From assembly GCA_964445195.1 (NCBI GenBank), contig CAYUKA010000030.1, positions 1 through 24,564 of the forward strand: 24,564 nt of DNA. Direction: 5' to 3'. The position numbers and the translations under genes are program-made. The notes under the pieces were generated by a model. That model was not told where the DNA came from and made no database searches. It worked only from the letters and a program-made list of their open reading frames with translations. The DNA is from UM-FILTER-47-13 sp964445195. Lineage in GTDB: Bacteria; Pseudomonadota; Alphaproteobacteria; Micavibrionales; Micavibrionaceae. This document shows positions 1 to 8,140 of the stretch, one piece after another. Positions within the stretch are counted from its first letter, which is position 1; every line of letters starts with the position of its first letter.

Positions 1-288
1 GCGCTGGTCTTTTTGCTGCAGCATTATGACGGCGCGGATCATGTGAATGTCGGCAGCGGTACGGAAATCAGTATTGCTGATCTGGCCCGCAAAATCGCTG
101 TCGTCGTCGGCTATGATGGCGCACTGGTTTTTAATCCTGGTAAGCCCGACGGTACGCCGCGTAAGGTGATGGACAGTGGCCGCCTGCGGGCTATGGGTTG
201 GTCGCCACGCACGGCATTCGATGACGGGCTTGCGCAAGCGTACCGCTGGTATCTCGACCATATCGCCGTACAGCGTCATGCCGCATAA
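1..288 (+). CDS. fcl: GDP-L-fucose synthase, C-terminal part (partial at window edge)
   Basis: The reading frame is open from base 1, so the 5' part lies outside the window; 95 residues remain. What is visible fits the C-terminus of GDP-L-fucose synthase (GDP-4-keto-6-deoxymannose epimerase/reductase, extended SDR family): a VNVGSG-E-I-S-I-DLA segment, then NPGKPDGTPRKVMDS and a closing GW-P-R-T-FDDGL-AYRWYL helix. In that family this part forms the substrate-binding lobe; the Rossmann fold and the catalytic Ser-Tyr-Lys lie upstream and cannot be seen. The enzyme makes GDP-L-fucose in the cytoplasm for surface glycans. Its stop codon overlaps the start of the next gene, a mannose-1-phosphate guanylyltransferase that would supply GDP-mannose for the same pathway, so the two are probably co-translated. 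Other GDP-sugar epimerase/reductases cannot be fully excluded from a fragment. Confidence 0.85.
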   Translation, partial: ALVFLLQHYDGADHVNVGSGTEISIADLARKIAVVVGYDGALVFNPGKPDGTPRKVMDSGRLRAMGWSPRTAFDDGLAQAYRWYLDHIAVQRHAA

Positions 289-1153
289 GGACGAAGATCA
301 GGCTTACCGGAATATTATTCCCGTCATTCTCGCCGGCGGGGTCGGACGGCGCTTATGGCCACTTTCGACACCGGCCCGGCCCAAGCCGTTTTTACAGTTG
401 GGGGCGCGCGAATCGTTATTGCAAAAAACCGCAGCGCGGTTTCCGGATATGGCGCCGCCGGTGATTATATGCAATCGGCGCCACCGCGATCTGGTCACGC
501 AGCAATTGCCGCAGGCGCAGCAGATATTCCTGGAACCGTGCGGGCGTGGTACGGCGCCCGCCCTGGCGGCGGCGGCGCATTATCTTGATCATACTCTGAA
601 TGACCCGCTGCTGCTGGTGTTACCTTCCGATCATGCTCTGGCGAAGCCGGACAGGTTACAGGCAGCCATTAAAACGGCGATACCGGCTGCTGCAAAGGGG
701 GCGTTGGTAACGTTTGGTATTCGTCCACACAGCGCTTCGCCGCATTACGGTTATATCCGCCGCGCGGCGAAGATGGCCGATGATCTTTATGCGGTTGAAG
801 AGTTCGTTGAGAAGCCGGACCGGACGACGGCGCGCCTGTACCTGAAAGACGGCAGCTATGACTGGAACAGCGGTATTTTCCTGTTTTCCGCGCGGGCTTA
901 TCTGGCGGCGCTTGCGGCATTACAGCCTGATATTCACAGCCCTGCGCGGGATGCCGTAACCCGTGCGGCACGGCTGCAAAACGCCGTCATCCTTGATGAA
1001 AAACGTTTTTCCGCTTGCCCTGCGCTTTCTATCGACTATGCTGTGATGGAACAGGCGCAAAACCGCGCTGTTGTGCCGTTGACGGGTGATGCCGGCTGGC
1101 GTGATCTGGGCACATGGCCGTCACTGCTGGCGGCGTTGATCATAAGCCGGTAA
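278..1153 (+). CDS. manC: Mannose-1-phosphate guanylyltransferase, short form
   Basis: Predicted 291-residue enzyme that joins mannose-1-phosphate and GTP to give GDP-mannose. The nucleotidyltransferase signature GGVGRRLWPLSTPARPKPF is at residues 20-38. The PSDH motif is at 117-120, the FVEKPD motif at 177-182, WNSGIF at 196-201 and SIDYAVME at 251-258, as in the ManC/GMP family. Bifunctional ManC/AlgA proteins are about 470 residues and carry a C-terminal cupin phosphomannose isomerase domain. This one stops just after the nucleotidyltransferase core (GWRDLGTW), so it should be monofunctional. I chose the ATG at 278, which overlaps the end of the fucose synthase gene by 11 bp; the frame is open further upstream, but that part only reads through the neighbour. 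No clear Shine-Dalgarno sequence is seen, which fits translational coupling. Confidence 0.88.
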   Translation: MPHKDEDQAYRNIIPVILAGGVGRRLWPLSTPARPKPFLQLGARESLLQKTAARFPDMAPPVIICNRRHRDLVTQQLPQAQQIFLEPCGRGTAPALAAAAHYLDHTLNDPLLLVLPSDHALAKPDRLQAAIKTAIPAAAKGALVTFGIRPHSASPHYGYIRRAAKMADDLYAVEEFVEKPDRTTARLYLKDGSYDWNSGIFLFSARAYLAALAALQPDIHSPARDAVTRAARLQNAVILDEKRFSACPALSIDYAVMEQAQNRAVVPLTGDAGWRDLGTWPSLLAALIISR

Positions 1154-1194
1154 ACAAACAAAAACCGGGAACAGGAAGAACAGGGAACAGGATC

Positions 1195-2151
1195 ATGCAA
1201 GCAACGGGGCTTCAGGTGGCGAACGAAAATCAGGAAGGGCGTGCAAAGGGACTGGCCACGAGCGTCCAGTCAACATCGCATTTGCTGTTGATCGAACCGG
1301 CGGAGTTTTACGCGAATCCGCAGACCATGGAGACAAATGTCTATCAGGTCGACGAGCATGAAAATCCGGACGATATTTATCAAAAAGCCATCACCGAATT
1401 CCGCGGCTTTCGCGATATGCTGGTCGAAAACGGTGTGGCGGTAACGACGCTGCGCGGTGTCAAGGGATGCCCGGACCATATCTTCCCGAACTGGATTTCG
1501 ACCCATACCGGGCGGCAGATGATTATTTACCCGATGCTAAATGACAACCGCCGCGCCGAGCGCACACCGGAAATGATCGCTTTCTTTGAAAGCTTGTATG
1601 ATACGGCGTTTGATTTCCGCGCGGCCGAACAGAACGGCCAGTTCCTGGAAAGCACGGGAAGTCTGTGCCTCGATCGTGTCAACCGTATCGCCTATGTCGC
1701 CCTGTCGGGCCGCACAGATGAAGCGCTGGCGCGTGAGTGGGGGGCGCAGACAGGCTATGAGGTCGTCATTTTCGAAACCACAAGCCATACCGGCAAGCCG
1801 GTCTATCATACTGATCTTGTGATGTGGATCGGCACGGAATGCGCGGCGCTCTGCTCGTCCTGCATCCGCGCAGACCAGCGCGAGGCTGTTCTGGCGAAAT
1901 TGCGCGAAACCCATGATGTGATTGAACTGGATATGGATCAGCTTGCAGCATTCTGTGGTAACGCGCTTGAAATCATGAGTACGGACGGCGAGCGGATGCT
2001 GGTTATGTCCGAAGCCGCCTATCAGGGGCTGGGCGATACGTATAAAAAAACGTTCGGCAAGTATTTTGCCCGCTTGCTGCATGCGCCGATCCCGACGATT
2101 GAAACCTATGGCGGCGGCAGCGCACGGTGCCTGATCATGGAATTGTTTTAA
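1195..2151 (+). CDS. ctlX: CtlX-like citrulline/arginine amidino hydrolase
   Basis: A 318-residue protein of the arginine deiminase-related (amidinotransferase/pentein) superfamily, closest in look to CtlX, known from citrulline utilisation. Visible hallmarks are the CPDHIFPNWISTH segment, LESTGSLCLDR followed by IAYVALSGRT, a central TSHTGKPVYHTDLVMWIG block supplying the catalytic histidine, and a C-terminal GGGSARC whose Cys312 is the expected nucleophile only six residues from the end. The ATG at 1195 follows a purine-rich GGAACAGG; the frame extends upstream to 1114 but overlaps the preceding gene. It lies 41 bp after the sugar gene, so it may be read through from it, although the functions are unrelated. 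Exact substrate (citrulline, arginine or a methylated arginine) cannot be settled from sequence. Confidence 0.82.
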   Translation: MQATGLQVANENQEGRAKGLATSVQSTSHLLLIEPAEFYANPQTMETNVYQVDEHENPDDIYQKAITEFRGFRDMLVENGVAVTTLRGVKGCPDHIFPNWISTHTGRQMIIYPMLNDNRRAERTPEMIAFFESLYDTAFDFRAAEQNGQFLESTGSLCLDRVNRIAYVALSGRTDEALAREWGAQTGYEVVIFETTSHTGKPVYHTDLVMWIGTECAALCSSCIRADQREAVLAKLRETHDVIELDMDQLAAFCGNALEIMSTDGERMLVMSEAAYQGLGDTYKKTFGKYFARLLHAPIPTIETYGGGSARCLIMELF

Positions 2152-2202
2152 AGGGTAATGATGCCTGTATCAGGAGCCAAACATTTTCCAACAACCGCCG
2201 TC

Positions 2203-2225
2203 ATTGCACGCTTTATGCGTGCAAT
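2203..2225. repeat. Perfect hairpin downstream of ctlX (first of two)
   Basis: Arms ATTGCACGC and GCGTGCAAT form a perfect 9-bp stem with a 5-nt loop (TTTAT). It lies in the 169-bp gap between two convergent genes. No T-run follows on either strand, so it is not a classic intrinsic terminator, though it could still stall transcription or protect 3' ends. Confidence 0.6.
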
Positions 2226-2253
2226 CTGCTGATCGTTAAGCGTTTTTATATGG

Positions 2254-2276
2254 ATTACACGGACCAGCCGTGTAAT
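2254..2276. repeat. Perfect hairpin downstream of ctlX (second of two)
   Basis: Arms ATTACACGG and CCGTGTAAT form a perfect 9-bp stem with a 5-nt loop (ACCAG). Size, loop length and the ATTnCACGn arm match the hairpin at 2203-2225, so the two look related. No T-run follows on either strand. It sits 45 bp past the end of the minus-strand gene that stops at 2321. Confidence 0.6.
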
Positions 2277-2320
2277 GACGATACCCGAAATTGAATTGAA
2301 ATTGTTATAGCCCGGCTTGT

Positions 2321-2698
2321 TTAGTCGCCGATTTTGCGCATCGTGATGAAGATGATCTCGTTGCCGTACTCGATCTGGCCGGACATCTGGATTTTATCAT
2401 CCTTACGCGCATAACGCAGTACCGATTCATAGGTGACCGGTTCGCGGGTGGGGGAGCCGTCCGGGCGGGTCAGGGCGAAATCACCGGCAGCGCCCGATGG
2501 GTCGGCGACGGAAACCATCCTGACCTGTTTGTTGTTCATGACCGAAAAGGTGCTGGTCCAGACGACCTGGTTTTCATCGGTCCGTTCTGTCTGGCCGCCG
2601 CGAATCTCGGTGATGCCGTCGCTTTTGCGTTCCAGCGGTCCTTCATAATTACTGACCGTGCTGATCTGATAGGTCCCGTCAAGCTCTGAGCTGCTCAT
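2321..2698 (-). CDS. Small unknown protein, downstream of M3 peptidase
   Basis: I do not recognise this 125-residue protein. It has no signal peptide and no membrane segment. It reads as a compact beta-rich domain: MSSSELDGTYQISTVSNYEG at the start, a middle VVWTSTFSVMNNKQVRMVSVADPSGAAG and an end QIEYGNEIIFITMRKIGD, with many charged residues. The pattern of a 'goal' strand followed by regularly spaced strands suggests a lipocalin-like or DUF-type barrel, but this is only an impression. A strong ribosome-binding site (AAAGGAG, 8 nt ahead of the ATG) and a 21-bp gap after the M3 peptidase gene place it as the last gene of that minus-strand operon. Function unknown. Confidence 0.75.
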   Translation of the reverse strand: MSSSELDGTYQISTVSNYEGPLERKSDGITEIRGGQTERTDENQVVWTSTFSVMNNKQVRMVSVADPSGAAGDFALTRPDGSPTREPVTYESVLRYARKDDKIQMSGQIEYGNEIIFITMRKIGD

Positions 2699-2719
2699 AA
2701 TGCTGCACTCCTTTAGGTT

Positions 2720-4786
2720 CTAAGCCGCTTTCTCCTTGCGGTCTGCAAGGCCCTCGCGGCGCAGCAGCGCACCGGGATCGGCATCGCGGCCGCGGAAACG
2801 GCGGTATAGAACGGTCGGGTGCTCGCTGCCGCCTTTGGCCAGCACCTCGTTCTTGAAGGCTTCGGCGGTCGGACGGTCGTACAGACCGCGCTCAAGAAAC
2901 AGCTCGAACGCATCGGCGTCAAGCACCTCCGCCCATTTATAGCTGTAATAGCCCGCCGCATAGCCGCCGGCGAAGATATGACCGAAATGGGTCGACATCG
3001 GTCCGGCCAGCCGCGGGAACAGCGTTGTTTCTGCCGTTTCCGCATCCTCGAACGCGGCGACGTCTGAAATCTCTTTCGGGTCTTGCGCATGCCACGCCAT
3101 GTCGAGCGTTGCCAGGCTGACCTGCCGCAGGCCGGCCCAGCCGACCATGAAGTTCCTGGCGGCGACCAGCTTGTCGACCAGGTCCTGCGGGATCGTTGCG
3201 CCGGTTTCATAGTGACGCGCAAACAGGTCGAGTGTTTCCTTGGTGTAACCCCAGTTTTCCTGCAGCTGCGAGGGCAGCTCGACAAAGTCCCACAGCACGT
3301 TGGTGCCGGCCAGTGAACGGTAGGTTACGCGCGACATCATGGCGTGCATGGCGTGGCCCATCTCATGGAACAGTGTCTGGACCTCACCATGGGTCAGCAG
3401 CGACGGCTTGTCACCTGCCGGCTTGGTGAAGTTACAGACAATGGCGATGACCGGCCGTTCCAGCTTGCCGTCATACAGGCCCTGGTCGCGGTAGCTGGTT
3501 TTCCATGCCCCGCTGCGCTTGCCCGTGCGCGGGTGGAAATCGGCGTAGAGCGTGCCGAGGAACGTGCCGTCGGTCTTGTCGAACACCTCGTAAACCTTCA
3601 CGTCTTCATGCCAGACCGCGTAGCTGCCGGCTGGCTTAAATTGCAGGTTAAACAGGCGGCTGAAATGATCGAACATGCCGTCAATGACATTATCCAGCGG
3701 GAAATAAGGCCGCAGATCCTCGCTGGAGAAATCAAACAGCTTTTGTTTCAGTTTCTCACTGTAATAGCCGATATCCCAGGGCTTAAGCTCTGCCGGGCCG
3801 TCCAGTTCGGCGGCGAAGTCTTTGAGACGCTGTAAATCCTGCTCGGCGGCGGGCCTGTAGGCGGTTTGAAGCTCGCTGATAAAATCCCAGACCGTTTCGG
3901 CCCGCTCGGCCATCCGCCGTTCCAGCACGAAATCGGCATGGGTGCTGTAGCCGAGAAGCCGGGCGCGCTCATGCCGCAGCCGGACGACTTCAAGCACGAT
4001 ATCGCAGTTATCGTATTCATCCCTGAAGGCCTGGCTGTTATAGGCGCGCCAGATTTTCTCGCGCAAAGCCCGGTTGTCGGCATATTGCATAAAGGGCAGG
4101 AAGCTCGGGATGTCGAGCGTAAACAGCCATTTGCCGTCATAGCCTTTTTCCTCTGCCGCGTGACGGGCGCCGTCTATGGCGCTATCGGGAAGCCCGGCAA
4201 GGTCGGCCTTGTCCTCAATGATCATTTCGAACGCTTCGGCCGATTTTTTGGCGTTGTTCATGAAAGACGGGCCGAGCATCGACAGCCGTTCGCTGATCTC
4301 GCGCAGGCGCTGCTTGCCGGTTTCATTGAGCAGCGCGCCGCCGCGGACAAAACCGCTATAGGTTTCATCGAGCAGCATTTGCTGTTCCGGGTTCAGGTTC
4401 AAAGTCTCCTGCTTATCATGCACGGCCTTGATCCGCGCGAACAGGGCGGAGTCGTGCAGGATATCGTTCGAGAAATTTGATGAGAGCGGGCCGAGCGTCT
4501 GGGCGATCTCATGCATTTCATCGCTGCCGGCAACGGCCAGCTGGTTGTAAAAAACCGAGGTCACATCACCCAGTTTTTCTGAAGCAGTTTCCAGTGCCAC
4601 GATCGTGTTGTCGAAATCCGGTTCTGCGCCATTATCCCGTATCGCGTCGATAGCCGCGCGGGCAATGGTGATGGCCTGCTCTGTCGCAGGCATGTAATGC
4701 GCCTCCTCTATCCGGTCAAAGGCGGGCGCGTGATTGGGCAGGCCGGACTTCTCCAGTAGCGGGCCGGTAGCGGCGTGATCGGTCAT
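2720..4786 (-). CDS. dcp: M3 family metallopeptidase, peptidyl-dipeptidase Dcp type
   Basis: A 688-residue zinc peptidase of family M3 (thimet oligopeptidase clan). The zinc site HEMGHAMH is present, with the downstream glutamate expected in the DFVELPSQ segment. The segment FHPRTGKRSGAWKTSYRDQ and the C-terminal FAGGYAAGYYSYKWAEVLDADAF block are typical for the Dcp branch, which removes C-terminal dipeptides, although the related oligopeptidase A cannot be ruled out. Length equals the usual 680-690 residues of the family. There is no signal peptide, so it acts in the cytoplasm or on imported or recycled peptides. Its ATG shares bases with the stop of the upstream secreted-protein gene (TAATG), which implies translational coupling. 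A small unknown gene follows 21 bp downstream. Confidence 0.93.
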   Translation of the reverse strand: MTDHAATGPLLEKSGLPNHAPAFDRIEEAHYMPATEQAITIARAAIDAIRDNGAEPDFDNTIVALETASEKLGDVTSVFYNQLAVAGSDEMHEIAQTLGPLSSNFSNDILHDSALFARIKAVHDKQETLNLNPEQQMLLDETYSGFVRGGALLNETGKQRLREISERLSMLGPSFMNNAKKSAEAFEMIIEDKADLAGLPDSAIDGARHAAEEKGYDGKWLFTLDIPSFLPFMQYADNRALREKIWRAYNSQAFRDEYDNCDIVLEVVRLRHERARLLGYSTHADFVLERRMAERAETVWDFISELQTAYRPAAEQDLQRLKDFAAELDGPAELKPWDIGYYSEKLKQKLFDFSSEDLRPYFPLDNVIDGMFDHFSRLFNLQFKPAGSYAVWHEDVKVYEVFDKTDGTFLGTLYADFHPRTGKRSGAWKTSYRDQGLYDGKLERPVIAIVCNFTKPAGDKPSLLTHGEVQTLFHEMGHAMHAMMSRVTYRSLAGTNVLWDFVELPSQLQENWGYTKETLDLFARHYETGATIPQDLVDKLVAARNFMVGWAGLRQVSLATLDMAWHAQDPKEISDVAAFEDAETAETTLFPRLAGPMSTHFGHIFAGGYAAGYYSYKWAEVLDADAFELFLERGLYDRPTAEAFKNEVLAKGGSEHPTVLYRRFRGRDADPGALLRREGLADRKEKAA

Positions 4787-5613
4787 TACGGTGTCTCTTC
4801 TGTCAGTTCTTCAAGGATGATGGTTGTGCTGTCGGTACCGGCCTCTTTCGTAACCGGGTCGAACGCGGTCACGGCAACGCGGTAGGTACCGGGCAGGGGG
4901 ACATTGATATTCGCAACATACAGGCCAGGCTCTTCGGCATAGCTCATCGCGAAAGAGGTTATATAGCGGCTATCGCGGTAAATATGCGCTTCAACCTCGT
5001 ACCGTTCCGGGTCCCAGGGCGTATCCGCCGCAACCAGGCAACCGCATAATTTCATGACATTGGTTTCGACCGTCACCGGTGTGTCCGGGTCGTGCGGGAA
5101 CCGCGAATTAGGCGCCGGTGCCAGCACGTCAACGGCAAAGCCGGGCATTTCGAGCATAATGCCGTTACCGCCGGCGTAATCCTTACCGGGGATGATCAGC
5201 ATATCCTGCGTGACGGTAACCAGGCTTTGCGGCTGGCCCAGAGGGGCGGTCGCTTCGATTGTCACCGGCGTGGGCTCCCACAGCTCCAGCGAGAATTCAA
5301 GCCGGGCGCTGTTTTCACTGCGCAATACGGTGTCCCGTGCGATTGTCTCCGCCATAATATGTGCCGTATCGCCGGTATCGCCGAATGTCACGCCATCCGC
5401 GAGGATGTCGCCGGTGCGCCGGTCGCGGATAATGATATGCGCGCCGCCGGCGGCGGTGCCGATAAACTTGGCGTCCTGCGCCTTGACGGTAATGACGAAA
5501 TTGGTTTCCTGATTGGCGGAGGCTTGCACAGGCATGAAAAAGAGCGCTATAGCAAGGGCAAGGCTGTGAACAAAATACAAGCGCGGCAGTGTAGACAACA
5601 TGGGCGGCAACAT
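4786..5613 (-). CDS. Secreted protein of unknown function, first gene of M3 peptidase operon
   Basis: A 275-residue protein with an N-terminal signal peptide (hydrophobic stretch SLALAIALFFMPV, likely cleavage after QASA near residue 33). The mature part is beta-rich, with two regions that look like immunoglobulin-type or YtkA-like sandwich domains. The second, from about PVTVETNVMKLCGC onwards, contains a CGC motif and ends with a typical strand pattern (YVANINVPLPGTYRVAVTAFD). I do not recognise the family. I chose the ATG at 5613 because it gives a normal signal peptide and has a GGAG 10 nt ahead; the frame stays open to 5646. It starts only 37 bp from the divergent mnmC start, and its stop overlaps the M3 peptidase start. 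Confidence 0.8.
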   Translation of the reverse strand: MLPPMLSTLPRLYFVHSLALAIALFFMPVQASANQETNFVITVKAQDAKFIGTAAGGAHIIIRDRRTGDILADGVTFGDTGDTAHIMAETIARDTVLRSENSARLEFSLELWEPTPVTIEATAPLGQPQSLVTVTQDMLIIPGKDYAGGNGIMLEMPGFAVDVLAPAPNSRFPHDPDTPVTVETNVMKLCGCLVAADTPWDPERYEVEAHIYRDSRYITSFAMSYAEEPGLYVANINVPLPGTYRVAVTAFDPVTKEAGTDSTTIILEELTEETP

Positions 5614-5650
5614 GGGGCAGCGTCTCCTATAATAATGACCGTACAAGGAT

Positions 5651-7447
5651 ATGAGAGAACCGCTTTATAATCAACGCTTCGGCGATATATATTTTTCGCC
5701 GGAAGACGGGTTGGCCGAAAGCCGCCACGTGTTTTTGAGCGGTAACGGCCTGCCGGACCGCTGGCGCGGCCGTGATCATTTTACGGTCGCCGAAACCGGT
5801 TTTGGCACCGGGCTGAATTTTCTTGCGGTGTGGCAGGCGTTTGCCGGTACGGCTGCGCCGGGCGCACATCTGGATTACATTTCGTTCGAACACTATCCGC
5901 TGGCACCGGATGAGATTGCGCCGGCGCTGGCGCGCTGGCGGCCGGATTTGGGGGCACGGCCCGATGCTATGCTGGCATCGTATCCGCTGCGTGTGCCCGG
6001 ATTTCATACAATACAACTGGATGATTGTGTGACGCTGACGCTGGTGTTCGATGATGTGAATGCGGCGTTGCCCCGGCTGAATGTGCCGCGCGGCGTTGAT
6101 GCGTGGTTTCTGGATGGTTTTGCGCCTGCGAAAAACCCCGATATGTGGACGGACACGCTTTATGAGCAGATGGAACGGCTCAGTGCTGCCGAAGCCACCG
6201 CAGCAACCTTTACTGTTGCCGGTCATGTGCGCCGCGGACTGGGGCGTGCGGGCTTTGCCGTTGATAAAAAACCCGGCTTCGGCCGCAAGCGGGAAATGAC
6301 TGCGGCCCGTCGTGAAGATGAACAATCAGCTGTCCCGGCAACGGTACCGCCGCGTAACGTGGCGGTTGTCGGCGGCGGCCTGGCCGGGGCGGCCTGCGCG
6401 TATGTTTTAGGACGTTACGGGTATGAGCCGGTCATTTTTGAGACAGCGGAGACGCTGGCGGCCGCGGCGTCGGGGAACAGTCTGGGGCTGTATAACCCGC
6501 GTTTTTATGCGCAGCGGCGGCCGGAGGCTGACTTTTACGCGTCTGCTTATGCGCTGGCCTTTAGAACCCTGACAGAGATGGCGGCGCGTCATGATATCGG
6601 TTTTGATCCCTGCGGGGCGCTGCACCTGGTGAATAACGAGGACAAGGCAAAGCGGTTTCGTTCCCTGTGTGATCAGGGTGGCTGGCATGACGATCATGCG
6701 CGTTATGTCAGCGCCGCCGAAGCCTCTGCCATAGCCGGTATCGCGCTTGATTATGAAGCGTTGTATTTACCTGACTCCGGCTTTGTGTCGCCGCGGGCGC
6801 TCTGTGCCGCTTATGCTGGCGATACGGAGGTGCGGCTGAAGACGCCGGCGACAACACTGAAACAGCGCGACGGCGGCTGGTCTGTGAATGGCGAGGCGTT
6901 CGATGCTGTGATTCTGGCCTGCGGCGCGGCTGCTGCGCAGTTTGCTGAGCCGGCGGCGCTGCCGGTCCATACGGTACGCGGGCAGGTCACAGAAATCGAT
7001 ACGACCGGTCGGACACAGGGGCTGCGCTGTAATCTCTGTTATGGCGGGTATATATCCAGGGCGCATAAGGGACGGCATATTGTCGGTTCAACCTTCCAGA
7101 AATGGCTTGATCATACGAATCTGCTGGCGGAGGACGATGCGGCCAATCTTGATAAGCTGGCGGCGCACACGCCGTTTGAGCGTGCGGAACTGACCGTGAC
7201 CGGAAGCCGTGCGGCATTGAGAACCGTATCGGCAGACCACTTGCCGGTCGTCGGGGCGGCGCCGGGTGAAGACATGCAACAGGGCGGCTGTTATGTATCA
7301 ACGGCGCATGGTTCGCACGGCGTGATTTCCAGCCTTGCCGCGGCCCATATGCTGACGAGTTTGATTCGCTGCGGTCCGTTCGGTGAAGCCGTGCAGACTC
7401 TGGGCGCAGAGCGTTTTTTGAAGCGGGCCAAGAGACAGAAGGGTTAG
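5651..7447 (+). CDS. mnmC: Bifunctional tRNA mnm5s2U34 biosynthesis enzyme MnmC
   Basis: A 598-residue fusion enzyme completing the 5-methylaminomethyl-2-thiouridine modification at the tRNA wobble base. The N-terminal SAM-dependent methyltransferase domain has the binding loop ETGFGTGLNFL and the WFLDGFAPAKNPDMW motif. The C-terminal FAD-dependent oxidoreductase starts near residue 236 with the dinucleotide fold VAVVGGGLAGAACAYVLGR and removes the carboxymethyl group of cmnm5s2U. Both halves appear intact, and the length is somewhat below the 668 residues of the E. coli enzyme. An AAGGA lies 3 nt ahead of the ATG at 5651. The gene is divergent from the secreted-protein gene with only 37 bp between starts, and its stop overlaps a convergent gene by 4 bp. 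Confidence 0.95.
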   Translation: MREPLYNQRFGDIYFSPEDGLAESRHVFLSGNGLPDRWRGRDHFTVAETGFGTGLNFLAVWQAFAGTAAPGAHLDYISFEHYPLAPDEIAPALARWRPDLGARPDAMLASYPLRVPGFHTIQLDDCVTLTLVFDDVNAALPRLNVPRGVDAWFLDGFAPAKNPDMWTDTLYEQMERLSAAEATAATFTVAGHVRRGLGRAGFAVDKKPGFGRKREMTAARREDEQSAVPATVPPRNVAVVGGGLAGAACAYVLGRYGYEPVIFETAETLAAAASGNSLGLYNPRFYAQRRPEADFYASAYALAFRTLTEMAARHDIGFDPCGALHLVNNEDKAKRFRSLCDQGGWHDDHARYVSAAEASAIAGIALDYEALYLPDSGFVSPRALCAAYAGDTEVRLKTPATTLKQRDGGWSVNGEAFDAVILACGAAAAQFAEPAALPVHTVRGQVTEIDTTGRTQGLRCNLCYGGYISRAHKGRHIVGSTFQKWLDHTNLLAEDDAANLDKLAAHTPFERAELTVTGSRAALRTVSADHLPVVGAAPGEDMQQGGCYVSTAHGSHGVISSLAAAHMLTSLIRCGPFGEAVQTLGAERFLKRAKRQKG

Positions 7448-7905
7448 CGGTCAATGACCCGCCAGCCTGTGCCGCGGGCGACCTCGCAGGCCTCGATTTG
7501 GCCGATGTTGTCGGGGCCGATGACAAAGGCCGAAAACTGACCGTCAGGTGTTGTGAAAATTTCCAGCTGATCGGCTCCCATCTGTGCTTGCGCGGCGAGG
7601 GTGATGGCATTGTCTTCAGCCTTTTCCTGCAACAGGGCGCGGTAGCGGTCCTCAAGGTAGCAGGTAATTGTATTGGCCTGGCCGGTTTGTTCAAGACCCG
7701 GATATTTCATAACACTCTTGGCCACGACGCCATGCCGTTTCTTTGATTCCTGCAAAGGCTGGCTAATTCCGGCTTCGGCAATTTGCGGTGTATACATATA
7801 GCTTGTGCGCGGTTGAGAGCCGTGGAAGCTCATCAGGCCGACAGCCAGCGACCCGAAGAAGAACGAGAGCGAAGCGAGCAGAATGTATTTCTCTGAAGTC
7901 TTCAT
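7444..7905 (-). CDS. Small membrane-anchored protein, unknown
   Basis: A 153-residue protein with one N-terminal hydrophobic segment (about residues 8-26, LLASLSFFFGSLAVGLMSF) that could be an uncleaved anchor or a signal peptide. The rest is predicted to be periplasmic: a Tyr/Pro-containing linker, a helical stretch around ITCYLEDRYRALLQEKAEDNAITLAAQAQ, and a small beta portion with FTTPDGQFSAFVIGPDNIGQIEACEVARG. Two cysteines (in TCYL and EACEV) could form a disulfide. I do not recognise a family. No clear Shine-Dalgarno sequence precedes the ATG at 7905. The stop overlaps the mnmC stop region by 4 bp in convergent orientation. Confidence 0.7.
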   Translation of the reverse strand: MKTSEKYILLASLSFFFGSLAVGLMSFHGSQPRTSYMYTPQIAEAGISQPLQESKKRHGVVAKSVMKYPGLEQTGQANTITCYLEDRYRALLQEKAEDNAITLAAQAQMGADQLEIFTTPDGQFSAFVIGPDNIGQIEACEVARGTGWRVIDR

Positions 7906-8075
7906 GGAAAAATCACAGGCCCGAATAAAAGGCTGGTTTCAGATATTCCACAATATCATAGGAGGCTTTTGCAGGGAAATAAACCCGCTTTATAGTGTAA
8001 AAATTAACCGGCCGTTCATGATTCGCTTCTACTCTGGGCACTGTGTAAATGTCAGCAATAAACAGGGCACGGCAT

Positions 8076-8106
8076 TTGATATAGCGTTAAGGCGGCATGG
8101 TATAAT
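8076..8106 (+). promoter_or_regulatory. Candidate sigma-70 promoter of the pilin gene
   Basis: A perfect -10 box TATAAT at 8101-8106 is preceded by TTGATA at 8076-8081, with a long 19-bp spacer. Transcription would start near 8113 and leave a short leader before the ATG at 8141. The -10 is clear; the -35 is only a suggestion. Confidence 0.5.
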
Positions 8107-8140
8107 TGAATATGAACAGTTTTAACAGGATTTGAGATAA

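Noticed and set aside
3866..4480. Plus-strand ORF of about 204 residues inside the M3 peptidase gene
   Set aside because: It is the opposite strand of a gene with a clear HExxH zinc site and full family length; the product shows no recognisable motif.
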